Shown here: piece by piece, positions 25,082 through 32,965 of the stretch | How positions within the stretch are numbered: the stretch's first letter is position 1 | Layout: each line of letters opens with the position of its first letter | Assembly: GCA_029984855.1 (NCBI GenBank) | Contig: JARQZL010000036.1 | Span: 1 to 32,965 of the forward strand | Direction: 5' to 3' | Length of the DNA: 32,965 bases | DNA from: Archaeoglobales archaeon | Lineage (GTDB): Archaea; Halobacteriota; Archaeoglobi; Archaeoglobales; Archaeoglobaceae | Notes under the pieces: generated by a model | The model's input: the letters and a program-made list of their open reading frames with translations, nothing else | Told to the model about the DNA's origin: nothing | Databases searched by the model: none | Program-made: the position numbers and the translations under genes

Positions 25082-26775
25082 TAGGATTTGGAAGTGAAAT
25101 CAGAGATTACAGCTTTGCAAGCAGGAGAGAATTTATAATGGTCAGCGGAGATAGTTACTGCTCTTCCTCGCTTGCAGGAAACACAAGAAAGTATCATGGC
25201 CTTCTCGTTTCTGGTAGGAGAGTTTATCTCTCAACCCTTGATGAATTTATAAACGGGAAGCGAATATCGGTTGCGAGGTACTCTGGAGGTTTTGACAGTG
25301 GCCTTGAGTATGTGACTGGATTCAGTCTTTATCCTCCGGAGTTTCACTACTTCGTGGACGGTGTGTTTGTTAAAAAAACGATTGTGTTTGACGGTTCTGT
25401 GAGAATAAAGTATGACGTTCTCGGGAAAGCGGAGATACAGGTTGTTCCCCTTATAACGGACAGAAACATCCATGAAACCAGAAAAACCTTTGATTTCTCC
25501 CAGAAGAGGCTTGAAGATGGTATCGCAGTGGGGAGGTTGAGAATAACGTCACCGGAGATGAACTTTCATGAGAGCCCGGATATATACTGGAATGTATTTT
25601 ATTCAAAGGATTATGAACGGGGATACGATTGTATAGAACATCTGTACACACCCGGCTACTTCTCATGTACGGTCAAAAACGGAAGCGTTGAAGTTAAGGC
25701 AGAGATTGAGGGAGCTGAGAAGATAGCTAAAGCTGTAAGCCATAAAAGACCCTCAACTTCTGTTGAATGCTTAGAGCTGTCGGCAGATAGTTTCCTTGTT
25801 GGCAGTACAATATATGCGGGCTATCACTGGTTTGCCGAGCCATGGGGGAGGGATGCGTTTATAAGCCTGCCCGGTCTCTTGCTTGAAAGAGAGAAATTCA
25901 GAGAAGCGAAAAACGTTTTCAGATTTTTTGCAAAAAGAATGAAAAATGGCGTAATTCCAAATGTTTTGGGCAAGTACAACTCAAGCGATGCCTCGCTCTG
26001 GTTTATTTACGCACTGACAAAATACTTCGAGAAGAGGGAAGATAAGGAGTTCCTTTCTAAAATGAAGCCGTACGTTGAAGAAATCATGACGAAGTATCCT
26101 GAAAGCGATATTGCAGAGCTCGATGGATACCTGATTTCTGTGAAGCCATGCAGCACTTGGATGGATACCCGGTACACTCCGAGGGAAGGAAAGCCTGTTG
26201 AGATAAATGCACTCTGGATTTACTCTCTGAAATTTGCTCAATCAATTGGTATTGAAGTTCCCTTTTCGCCAAAAAAAGCTGAAAAAGAGTTTAACAGGTT
26301 CTGGAATCCAGAAAAGAGCTGTTTTTACGATGTAATCGACCCTTACGATGACTCAATAAGGCCTAATCAGGTTATAGCAGTCGCTCTGGGTGTTGGAGAT
26401 GGTGAAAGAGCAAAGGCTCTTAATGTCATCAGAACCAGGCTGCTAACTCCGTACGGGCTGAGGACTCTCTCCCCCGATGATGATAGATACAGGGGAAGGT
26501 ACTGCGGAGACAAATCGTACCACAACGGATGCGTGTGGCCCTGGCTCATGGGATTCTACGTAGAGGCTCTTCTGAGACAGGGAGAGTCGGGAGATAGGTT
26601 GAAGATGCTCCTGATCCCTCTGCTTGAGCACATCAGAGATGCAGGATTGGGAACTATTTCGGAAATATTCGATGGAGATCCCCCTCATGAACCGAATGGA
26701 TGTATCTCTCAGGCATGGAGCGTTGCCGAAGTTCTTAGAGCTTGCAAACTCCTCTCAGGGTTTGAATTTACTTAA
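25078..26775 (+). CDS. Glycogen debranching enzyme (amylo-alpha-1,6-glucosidase, GH133)
   Basis: 565 residues. An N-terminal GDE_N-type beta-sandwich (SSSLAGNTRKYHGLLV, around residues 27-43) is followed by an alpha/alpha barrel GDE_C domain: HWFAEPWGRDAFISLPGLLL with D259, YNSSDASLWFI, CSTWMDTR, VEINALW, RPNQV, YHNGCVWPWL and GTISEIFDGDPPHEPNG. It removes alpha-1,6-linked branches in glycogen. Its ATG overlaps the upstream stop (ATGA). It ends only 3 bp from the stop of the convergent P-type ATPase gene. Confidence 0.93.
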   Translation: MIGFGSEIRDYSFASRREFIMVSGDSYCSSSLAGNTRKYHGLLVSGRRVYLSTLDEFINGKRISVARYSGGFDSGLEYVTGFSLYPPEFHYFVDGVFVKKTIVFDGSVRIKYDVLGKAEIQVVPLITDRNIHETRKTFDFSQKRLEDGIAVGRLRITSPEMNFHESPDIYWNVFYSKDYERGYDCIEHLYTPGYFSCTVKNGSVEVKAEIEGAEKIAKAVSHKRPSTSVECLELSADSFLVGSTIYAGYHWFAEPWGRDAFISLPGLLLEREKFREAKNVFRFFAKRMKNGVIPNVLGKYNSSDASLWFIYALTKYFEKREDKEFLSKMKPYVEEIMTKYPESDIAELDGYLISVKPCSTWMDTRYTPREGKPVEINALWIYSLKFAQSIGIEVPFSPKKAEKEFNRFWNPEKSCFYDVIDPYDDSIRPNQVIAVALGVGDGERAKALNVIRTRLLTPYGLRTLSPDDDRYRGRYCGDKSYHNGCVWPWLMGFYVEALLRQGESGDRLKMLLIPLLEHIRDAGLGTISEIFDGDPPHEPNGCISQAWSVAEVLRACKLLSGFEFT

Positions 26776-26778
26776 GCT

Positions 26779-29070
26779 CTAAATTTTAAAGCTCTGGTAG
26801 CATTTAATTTTCACATAGTCACTTATCAGGAACCACACCAAGCAGTATGTCCATATAAGCCCTGCATATTCAACGCTCACCGGGGCCATAAGTACGCCCA
26901 TAACTGCAAATATTGTCGCAGCTATTTTGGTTCCTACTGCACTCCAGAATAGCAGTCTTCCGGGCTTAACGCTCCAGAAATGTTTTCTCGTTCTTGTTAC
27001 AAAGATTGTCAGATGGCCAGCAACTGCGAGCTTGAGAAACATAAAGGTCTTCAGAGTTTCGTGATCGACGGACATAGATACGGCGATGAAGTAAAGCGTG
27101 AAGCTCGATATCAATCCGGTAATACCGAGAACCGTGGCAACGGCGAGCAAAGACTCAAGGTTCCATTTTTCAGGTCTTCTCGAAAATACAACGTTGTCGT
27201 ACGCTATGGAAAGAATCGGTATATCGTTCAGCAGAGCGAGCAGGATTATCATGGTGGCTGTTACCGGGTAGAAATTGAATACAAGTATGGACAGAGCAAT
27301 AAAGAAAAGAAGCCTTATCGTTTCTGCAATTCTGTAAATTGCGTAGCTCTGCATTCTCTGAAATATCCTTCTGCTCTCCTTTATTGCATCGATTATCACT
27401 GAAATCCCCGGGCTCGTGAATACTATGTCCGCAGCGGACTTTGCAGCATCCGTTGCACCTGCGACAGCAATTCCTACATCAGCTTTTTTGAGGGCCGGGG
27501 CATCGTTAATGCCGTCTCCGGTCATTGCGACTGTATGCCCGTGCTTCTGAAGGGCATCAACAATAACGTACTTGTGCTCCGGAAAGACCTCTGCGAATCC
27601 GCTCACATCTTCCACAACTCTCGCAACATCTGCGTACTTCAGCTTCATCAGCTCTTTAGCACTGAGAATGTTTGTACTCATGTTGAGAAGCTTTGCAACC
27701 TCTATTGCTATTGCTATGTGGTCTCCCGTAACCATTTTCACTTCCACGCCCATATCTCTTGCCAGCTTTATTGTTTCTGCTGAATCTGCTCTTGGCGGAT
27801 CGTAGAGGGGTATAATCCCGGCAGTTTTCCACTTATCCCCGTGATTAACAGTAACAGCAACGGCAATCGCTCTATAGCCTTTCTCTGCAAGTTCGTCAAC
27901 ATAATCGCTCAGATCCTCTCCTGTAATCTCAGATATAACCTGTGGAGCCCCTTTAGTCACTCTGAACGTTCTTCCGTCTTTTTCAACTGCAGCTTCACTT
28001 CTCTTTCTTACGGGATCCCATGGTATGAATTCAACCACCCTGTACTCTTTAAGCTTCTTTTCGTCTGCTCTGATAAGTACAGCATCATCTATTGCGTTAC
28101 CACTCTCAGAAGCGAGTGCGGCAAGCAAAAAGACGTCTTTCTTGCTAAATTCGAATGTTACCGGGTCTCCAGCGGTTAATTTATTCTCTGTCAGGGTTCC
28201 TGTTTTATCCGAACAGAGTATGTCCACTCCCGCAAGTTCTTCAATTGCCACGAGCTTCCTGACTATTGCCTCTCTCTTTGCAAGGTTTAGAGCTCCAACA
28301 GCCATTGTTACCGACATCACCGCTGGCAGTGCCGCTGGAATTGCCGCAACCATGAGGACGAGAGAGAACCTGAGCATCTCCAGGATGCTCTCGTTCCTGC
28401 TAATTGAAACGAGGATGACTACGAGGATTACTGCTATGGCAAGGACTATCAGGTAGTTGCCTATTTTCAGGATGACTTTCTGAAACCTGCTCCCCTCTCT
28501 GACCTCTTCAACGAGTTTTGCTGTTTTACCGAAGTACGTTTTCTCTCCGGTGGCCTTAACCACCCCTACTATCTCGCCTCTTCTGCAGATTGAGCCCGAA
28601 TAGATCGTATCTCCAGCCTTTTTTTCAACGGGCAGTGATTCTCCTGTCAGAGCGGACTCATCAAACTCGCTTTTCCCATCCAGTATCTCGATGTCTGCAG
28701 GCACTATATCTCCTATTCTCACCCTGACAACATCGCCGGGAACGAGGAACCTTGCCTGTAAGGTTCTCCACTCTCCATCTCTCAGAACTCTTGCTTTTAG
28801 GGCAAGGTGCTTTTTTAGGACTTCTATCGCATTTTCGGCTCTGTGCTCCTGCCAGAAGCCGACAACACCGTTTACCAGTAGCAGCACGAAGATTATATAG
28901 AGATCTGCCCAGTGCTTAACGAGAGCAGAAAGTATCAGGGCCACTTCAATCATCCACGGTATGGGACCCCAGAAGTAGGAGAGAAACTTTAAGACAGGAT
29001 GCCTCTTTTTCTCAACGATTTCATTGTAGCCGTATTCCTTCAGCCTTCTTTCTACCTTTTCCTCCGTCAG
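26779..29070 (-). CDS. P-type IIIA proton-transporting ATPase (start codon unclear)
   Basis: About 763 residues, membrane. Type IIIA (plasma-membrane H+-ATPase) features: LTGESLPVE, phosphorylation site SDKTGTLTEN (Asp at 28207-28209), KGAP, TGDGINDAPALKKADVGIAV, and LLNDIPILSIAYDNV carrying the Asp that binds the proton. The conserved N-terminal cytosolic segment (GLTEEKVERRLKEYG, then FLSYFWGPIPW) is encoded in frame upstream of the first Met (28953), yet this stretch has no ATG, GTG or TTG and begins directly after the stop codon of the GalT-like gene. I list CTG 29070 as the earliest plausible start. ATG 29077, overlapping that stop, is one base out of frame. The usual ~25 residues before GLTEEK seem to be missing. 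Confidence 0.85.
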   Translation of the reverse strand: MTEEKVERRLKEYGYNEIVEKKRHPVLKFLSYFWGPIPWMIEVALILSALVKHWADLYIIFVLLLVNGVVGFWQEHRAENAIEVLKKHLALKARVLRDGEWRTLQARFLVPGDVVRVRIGDIVPADIEILDGKSEFDESALTGESLPVEKKAGDTIYSGSICRRGEIVGVVKATGEKTYFGKTAKLVEEVREGSRFQKVILKIGNYLIVLAIAVILVVILVSISRNESILEMLRFSLVLMVAAIPAALPAVMSVTMAVGALNLAKREAIVRKLVAIEELAGVDILCSDKTGTLTENKLTAGDPVTFEFSKKDVFLLAALASESGNAIDDAVLIRADEKKLKEYRVVEFIPWDPVRKRSEAAVEKDGRTFRVTKGAPQVISEITGEDLSDYVDELAEKGYRAIAVAVTVNHGDKWKTAGIIPLYDPPRADSAETIKLARDMGVEVKMVTGDHIAIAIEVAKLLNMSTNILSAKELMKLKYADVARVVEDVSGFAEVFPEHKYVIVDALQKHGHTVAMTGDGINDAPALKKADVGIAVAGATDAAKSAADIVFTSPGISVIIDAIKESRRIFQRMQSYAIYRIAETIRLLFFIALSILVFNFYPVTATMIILLALLNDIPILSIAYDNVVFSRRPEKWNLESLLAVATVLGITGLISSFTLYFIAVSMSVDHETLKTFMFLKLAVAGHLTIFVTRTRKHFWSVKPGRLLFWSAVGTKIAATIFAVMGVLMAPVSVEYAGLIWTYCLVWFLISDYVKIKCYQSFKI

Positions 29071-29073
29071 ACC

Positions 29074-30117
29074 TCATATTTCATTCTTCAGCTCCTCCGC
29101 AAGCCTGAACGGGTCGCTTGCCACAACTGCCGTTCCAGCGTAAAGCTCCATCCCTCCTATGTCCGTCGTTCTGCTCAATGGGTCTCCTCTGTCAACTATT
29201 CTTGTAACAAACGTATCTATGTCGTGTATGGCTGGCATGAATATGGCAAGGTTGAAGCTCCTCACGCCGAGCCTGTGGTAGCATCTGAGAACAAGGGCTA
29301 TGGCCGAGGGTAATTCTGAAAGGCTGTTTGAGAGCATAACTACTTCCTTCTCCTTGAGAGGCGTGAGATAAGCCATCAGCCTGACATTGTTGTATCTGAA
29401 GCCAAGCCCGAGGTTTTCGTGGATGAGATATATGTCGTCAAAGTACTCCGAGTTGTACTCCATTATATAACTCTTCCTTATTCTGTTATAGAACTCCTGC
29501 CTTCCGTAAGGCTCCCTTGAGATCAGAGCCTGTGCATGACCGTGTATTATGCTCGCTCCAGCTCTCCACAGGCAATTCCACATAAAAAAGGGGTATTTTG
29601 CATCTTTATCGTATTCGTTTGCCTTTTTGAACCATCTCTGAGCCACATCAAGATAGTCTGCTATCTTCTCCTCATCGTAGACAAAGGGGTTGTGGTCTCT
29701 GAAGACTATAACAGCATGAAGATAATCGTACTTGGCTATGTTTGATGCTGTTATACAGTGTTTTCCCTCAATCCTGCCAAATGCATCTTCTGGTGTTTTT
29801 TTAAGAGGGTTGCAGAATGTTCCGCCTTTACTTTCTTCAATCATATCTTCAATATCTCCGCTAACTCTCGCATCTATTGGTCTTCTTGCCCTCAGTTCAT
29901 TGAAGAGCGTGCTCTCTAAGGTTAACTTGTTTGTAACTCTCACAATGCGCTGTTTCTCGCATTCACCAAACCTCTCAATTGCCCACTTTCGCATCGTTTC
30001 TGGCAGTTTCAGTCTTCCAACTTCGGAATAGAATCGGTATATACGCTGGAAAAAGGCTTTTTTATCCTCTGGAAGATTTTCAACAATCTCCGGCAGTTCT
30101 GTGATTGAAAAATTCAT
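29074..30117 (-). CDS. Galactose-1-phosphate uridylyltransferase-like (HIT superfamily) protein
   Basis: 347 residues. GalT-type nucleotidyltransferase: CNPLKKTPEDAFGRIEGKHCIT, NIAKYDYLHAVIVFRDHNP and the active-site WRAGASIIHGHAQ (H-x-H-x-Q), where the first His would carry the nucleotide. Substrates are sugar-1-phosphates plus UDP-sugar, or a related nucleotidylyl transfer. A link to the glucan cluster is possible but it is on the other strand, separated by the ATPase gene. ATG 30117 is supported by a TATA-like GATTTTAATATTC near 30140. Its stop is immediately followed in the same frame by the ATPase coding sequence. Confidence 0.85.
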   Translation of the reverse strand: MNFSITELPEIVENLPEDKKAFFQRIYRFYSEVGRLKLPETMRKWAIERFGECEKQRIVRVTNKLTLESTLFNELRARRPIDARVSGDIEDMIEESKGGTFCNPLKKTPEDAFGRIEGKHCITASNIAKYDYLHAVIVFRDHNPFVYDEEKIADYLDVAQRWFKKANEYDKDAKYPFFMWNCLWRAGASIIHGHAQALISREPYGRQEFYNRIRKSYIMEYNSEYFDDIYLIHENLGLGFRYNNVRLMAYLTPLKEKEVVMLSNSLSELPSAIALVLRCYHRLGVRSFNLAIFMPAIHDIDTFVTRIVDRGDPLSRTTDIGGMELYAGTAVVASDPFRLAEELKNEI

Positions 30118-30201
30118 AACTTCAGTCCTGTAGAGAATATTAAAATCTTACTTAATTCTGGATTTTGGATTCTTAGACGCCCGGATGCCCTGTCAAACAA
30201 A

Positions 30202-30212
30202 CCTTTTTAAGA
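30202..30212 (+). promoter_or_regulatory. TATA box of the DNA polymerase gene
   Basis: CCTTTTTAAGA centred about 27 bp before ATG 30235, implying a leaderless transcript and arguing against the in-frame TTG 30220 as start. Confidence 0.6.
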
Positions 30213-30234
30213 GATTGCGTTGAAGACTGTAGAG

Positions 30235-32592
30235 ATGGAAATAACAGGCTGGTTGCTCGATGCGGACTACATAACCGAAAATGGGAGAGTCGCCGTTAGG
30301 CTGTGGTGTAAGGACGAAAAAGGAATTTTTGTAGCCTACGACCGCTCTTTTCAGCCTTACTTTTACGCTATAAGGGAAGAAGGAGTTACTGCTGAAGACA
30401 TAATGGACATAAAAATCCAGAAGAAAAAAGAAATTATTTCTCCTGACAGAGTCGAGGAAACAGTTGCAAAGAATCTGGGTAAAGAAGTTGAGGTCTTCAA
30501 AATTTACGCAAAACACCCCCAGCACGTTCCAAAGCTTCGGGAAGCTGTTGGAGAACTTCTGGAGGTCAGGGAAGCGGACATCCCTTTCGCATACCGTTAC
30601 CTGATTGATAAAAATCTGGCATGTATGGATGGAATAGCAGTCGAAGGGATCGAGCGTAGCGGCACACTCAGAAGTTACGAGGTCAAGAACGTTGAAAGAG
30701 TGGCAAAAGAGGATTTTCCAGAGCTGAAAATACTGGCCTTTGACTGTGAGATGCTTTCTGCAGTTGGAATGCCAGATGCAGAAAAAGACCCGATTATAGT
30801 CATATCTGTAAAATCAGGAGGTTCTGAGGAGATTATAAACGGAGATAACGAAAGGGAGGTCATGAAGAGGTTCGTGAAAGCTGTGAAAGACATAGATCCG
30901 GACGTGATTGTTGGATACAACCAGGACAACTTTGACTGGCCATACATAAAAAAGAGGGCGGAGAAGCTTGGAGTAAGGCTGGACATAGGCAGAGATAAAA
31001 GTATCTTGGCAATAAGGGGTGGGAGACCAAAGATTGCCGGCAGATTGAACGTCGACCTCTATGATATAGCGATGAGAAGTATAGACGTCAAGATAAAGAA
31101 GCTTGAGAACGTTGCGGAATTTCTTGGCACAAAAGTGGAAATTGCGGACATAGAAGCGAAGGACATCTACAAGCACTGGACAAAAGGCGATAGGGAGGCT
31201 GTGCTGAGATATGCAAGACAGGATGTCGTGAACACCTATCTCATAGCTGAAGAATTGCTACCGATGCACTATGAGCTTTCGAGAATGATCCGCATCCCCC
31301 TCGACGACGTCACAAGATGTGGAAGGGGCAAGCAGGTTGAATGGCTGCTGATGAGTGAAGCCTACAGGCTCGGAGAGCTTGCTCCAAATCCGAAAGAGGC
31401 AGGGGAGAGCTACGAGGGAGCTTTTGTTCTCGAGCCTGCAAGAGGTTTGCACGAGAACGTAATCTGCCTGGATTTTGCCTCGATGTACCCGTCAATAATG
31501 ATTGCGTTCAACATAAGCCCCGACACACTCGTAATAGGCAAATGTGATAGCTGCAACGTAGCCCCTGAGGTGGGTCACAAATTTAGAAAAGAGCCAGACG
31601 GTTTTTTCAAGCGCATCCTGCAAATGCTGATAGAGAAGCGTAGAGAACTAAAGAAGATAATGAAGAAACTCGATAGAGAAAGCAGTGAGTACAGGTTGCT
31701 GGATATAAAGCAAACAACTCTCAAGGTTTTAACAAACTCATTCTACGGCTACACCGGCTGGAGTTTTGCAAGATGGTACTGCAGAGAGTGTGCTGAAGCG
31801 ACGACAGCATGGGGGAGGCACACGATAAAGAAGTCTGCAAAAATTGCCGAGGATCTGGGATTTAAAGTTCTTTATGGTGATACGGACAGCATCTTCGTCA
31901 AAAAAGATGGACTGAGTCTTAAAGAACTCAAAAGGGAAATCGGGAGATTGATAGGGAAGTTGAGAGAAGATATGCCGATACAGATAGACATTGATGAGTA
32001 CTACGATGTTGTTTTCTTCGTTGAAAAGAAACGCTATGCTGGCTTAACATCTGATGGCAGAATAATCGTGAAGGGGCTTGAAGTCAGGAGGGGGGACTGG
32101 TGCGAGCTTGCAAAGCAAGTTCAGAGGAAAGTCATAGAGATAATACTGAAAGAGCGGAGCCCGGAGAAGGCCGTTGAGTACGTAAGGGAGATTATAGATG
32201 AAATAAAAAGCGGAAAAATCCCGATAGAAGATTACATAATCTACAAGGGTCTTACAAGAAAACCATCAAAATACGAAAGCGTGCAGGCACACGTCAAGGC
32301 TGCGATGAAAGCTGCAAAGAAGGGGATTGTTTACACCATCGGCTCAAAGGTTGGCTTTGTTGTTTTGAAAGGAACAGGTAATATTGGTGACAGGGCTTTT
32401 CCATCCGACCTCATCGAGAGCTTCGATGGTGATACGATTACAGATACGGATGGAAACCGCTACAAGCTCGACAGAAACTACTACATCGACAATCAGGTAA
32501 TTCCGGTGGTTATGCGAATACTGGACAGGTTTGGCTATACAGAGGGGCAGTTGAAGGGGAAGGAACAGAAAACGCTCGATGCGTTCTGGTAG
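30235..32592 (+). CDS. polB: DNA polymerase B (family B replicative polymerase)
   Basis: 785 residues, without an intein. Proofreading exonuclease: Exo I FDCEML (D170, E172), Exo II VGYNQDNFDWPY, Exo III YARQDVVNTY. Polymerase: motif A DFASMYPSIM, motif B KVLTNSFYGYTGW, motif C YGDTDSIF. The extreme C-terminus QKTLDAFW is a good PCNA-interacting (PIP) peptide. Length and layout match crenarchaeal/euryarchaeal PolB enzymes such as that of A. fulgidus. ATG 30235 was chosen for its TATA spacing. It is divergent from the GalT-like gene; a weak T-rich stretch after the stop (32632-32647) may end transcription. Confidence 0.97.
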   Translation: MEITGWLLDADYITENGRVAVRLWCKDEKGIFVAYDRSFQPYFYAIREEGVTAEDIMDIKIQKKKEIISPDRVEETVAKNLGKEVEVFKIYAKHPQHVPKLREAVGELLEVREADIPFAYRYLIDKNLACMDGIAVEGIERSGTLRSYEVKNVERVAKEDFPELKILAFDCEMLSAVGMPDAEKDPIIVISVKSGGSEEIINGDNEREVMKRFVKAVKDIDPDVIVGYNQDNFDWPYIKKRAEKLGVRLDIGRDKSILAIRGGRPKIAGRLNVDLYDIAMRSIDVKIKKLENVAEFLGTKVEIADIEAKDIYKHWTKGDREAVLRYARQDVVNTYLIAEELLPMHYELSRMIRIPLDDVTRCGRGKQVEWLLMSEAYRLGELAPNPKEAGESYEGAFVLEPARGLHENVICLDFASMYPSIMIAFNISPDTLVIGKCDSCNVAPEVGHKFRKEPDGFFKRILQMLIEKRRELKKIMKKLDRESSEYRLLDIKQTTLKVLTNSFYGYTGWSFARWYCRECAEATTAWGRHTIKKSAKIAEDLGFKVLYGDTDSIFVKKDGLSLKELKREIGRLIGKLREDMPIQIDIDEYYDVVFFVEKKRYAGLTSDGRIIVKGLEVRRGDWCELAKQVQRKVIEIILKERSPEKAVEYVREIIDEIKSGKIPIEDYIIYKGLTRKPSKYESVQAHVKAAMKAAKKGIVYTIGSKVGFVVLKGTGNIGDRAFPSDLIESFDGDTITDTDGNRYKLDRNYYIDNQVIPVVMRILDRFGYTEGQLKGKEQKTLDAFW

Positions 32593-32840
32593 CGTCAGAT
32601 TACATATTCTTCATTGATCTCATATCTGGTGGTATCTTCTTGTTTTAATATTAAGTGAGATGGTGTTATAACGTTTTGCGGGTATTTGAAGTCCTTCCGC
32701 TCCGTGAACCGATAGCAAGGTTATAAGATTTGCGGAGGGATTTAAGCGAAGTGCCAAAGGCACGAAGTCAGATAGCCGCTTGTTGTACGAGTGCGGTAGC
32801 ACCGAGCAATCCGAAGGATTGCGAGAGTCCCAAACCCTGC
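32593..32840. repeat. Intergenic cluster of small hairpins flanked by CGAG/CGAAG
   Basis: This 248-bp stretch holds no convincing gene. Three short hairpins stand in a row: GTGCC-AAA-GGCAC (32751-32763), GTGC-GGTA-GCAC (32791-32802) and GCAATCC-GAA-GGATTGC (32806-32822). Each is bordered by short direct repeats: CGAAG at 32747-32751 and 32763-32767, and CGAG at 32788-32791, 32803-32806 and 32822-32825. A loose TCCGC/GCGGA pair (32697-32701 and 32731-32735) encloses another segment. The pattern looks like a dispersed palindromic element or structured RNA, but copies elsewhere cannot be checked here. Confidence 0.45.
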
Positions 32841-32965
32841 TCATTTCTTTCCCTCCTTTTCCATGATTTCTAGCAGTTTTTCTCTCAATGCAGGGATATC
32901 TTTTGTTGCTGTATCCCATACAGCGTCTAAATCTACTCCAAAGTATCCATGTATCAGTTTATCCC
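32841..32965 (-). CDS. HepT-like (HEPN/DUF86) toxin, C-terminal part (5' end outside window)
   Basis: The frame continues beyond the window; the 40 residues present start DKLIHGYFGVDLDAVWDTAT and end LLEIMEKEGKK before TGA 32841-32843. LIHGYFGVD-xx-VW followed by DIPALREKL is characteristic of the HepT/DUF86 HEPN family, minimal RNases of the HepT-MntA toxin-antitoxin type (active-site pattern R-x4/6-H-x-Y, of which H-G-Y is seen). A partner MntA nucleotidyltransferase would be expected next to it, outside the window. Confidence 0.75.
   Translation of the reverse strand, partial: DKLIHGYFGVDLDAVWDTATKDIPALREKLLEIMEKEGKK

Noticed and set aside
26779-28953. P-type ATPase starting at ATG 28953
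   Set aside because: Forty in-frame codons upstream encode a conserved N-terminal segment of the type IIIA family, so this Met is internal.
30235-32592. Intein in polB
   Set aside because: Motifs A, B and C are uninterrupted and spaced as in intein-free enzymes.
32620-32919. 99-residue minus-strand open frame next to the HepT gene
   Set aside because: Its low-complexity translation follows the hairpin cluster and it overlaps the HepT coding end in another frame; no domain features.

Overview
The window reads as a dense piece of an archaeal chromosome, most likely from the order Archaeoglobales. Pointers are a class II (bacterial-type) HMG-CoA reductase, an inositol monophosphatase/NAD kinase pair that I recall as also adjacent in Archaeoglobus, an HdrA/MvhD electron-transfer pair, a four-gene pyruvate:ferredoxin oxidoreductase operon, aIF5A, an archaeal family-B DNA polymerase and AT-rich TATA boxes. 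Several TATA boxes lie about 25 bp upstream of a start codon with no Shine-Dalgarno (SD) sequence, which suggests leaderless transcripts. No tRNA, rRNA, CRISPR array or transposase gene was seen.

Layout. 1-2702 (+): the end of a GAF-domain sensor with a degenerate histidine-kinase dimerisation helix, overlapping hdrA and then mvhD. 2711-6612 (+): a ribbon-helix-helix regulator with tandem repeats in its promoter, then an overlapping DHH phosphoesterase, alkaline-phosphatase-superfamily phosphodiesterase and adenylylsulfate kinase, followed by a TauE/SafE permease; this looks like sulfur-nucleotide metabolism. 6661-9265 (-): an operon of a terpene-cyclase-fold repeat protein, enolase and a zinc-ribbon/HEAT protein, headed by what looks like a fluoride riboswitch. 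9332-10600 (-): HMG-CoA reductase. 10708-10944 (+): a small zinc ribbon with an acidic tail. 11090-13993 (+): porCDAB with 4-bp overlaps; the gamma subunit has no ATG, GTG or TTG start. 14030-15570 (+): inositol phosphatase and NAD kinase. 15567-17057 (-): a duplicated PhoU/TrkA-C protein and a small unknown protein. 17259-18465 (+): aIF5A and agmatinase, with a 39-residue cysteine-rich gene on the opposite strand over the agmatinase 3' end. 18724-26775 (+): a glycogen/alpha-glucan cluster (GT3-like glycogen synthase, DUF835-like protein, GH57 enzyme, two GT4 glycosyltransferases, a 68-residue protein, debranching enzyme). 26779-30117 (-): a GalT-like uridylyltransferase followed directly by a type IIIA proton P-type ATPase that lacks a normal start codon. 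30235-32592 (+): DNA polymerase B with a C-terminal PCNA-binding peptide. 32593-32965: a hairpin-rich intergenic stretch and the end of a HepT-type HEPN toxin gene.

The most interesting item is the fluoride aptamer at 9212-9258 (-). Enolase is a classic fluoride-inhibited enzyme, so the switch makes sense, but the first gene under its control is a repeat protein of unknown function. Two genes without conventional starts (porC and the P-type ATPase) and the compact glucan and sulfur-nucleotide operons also deserve a second look.
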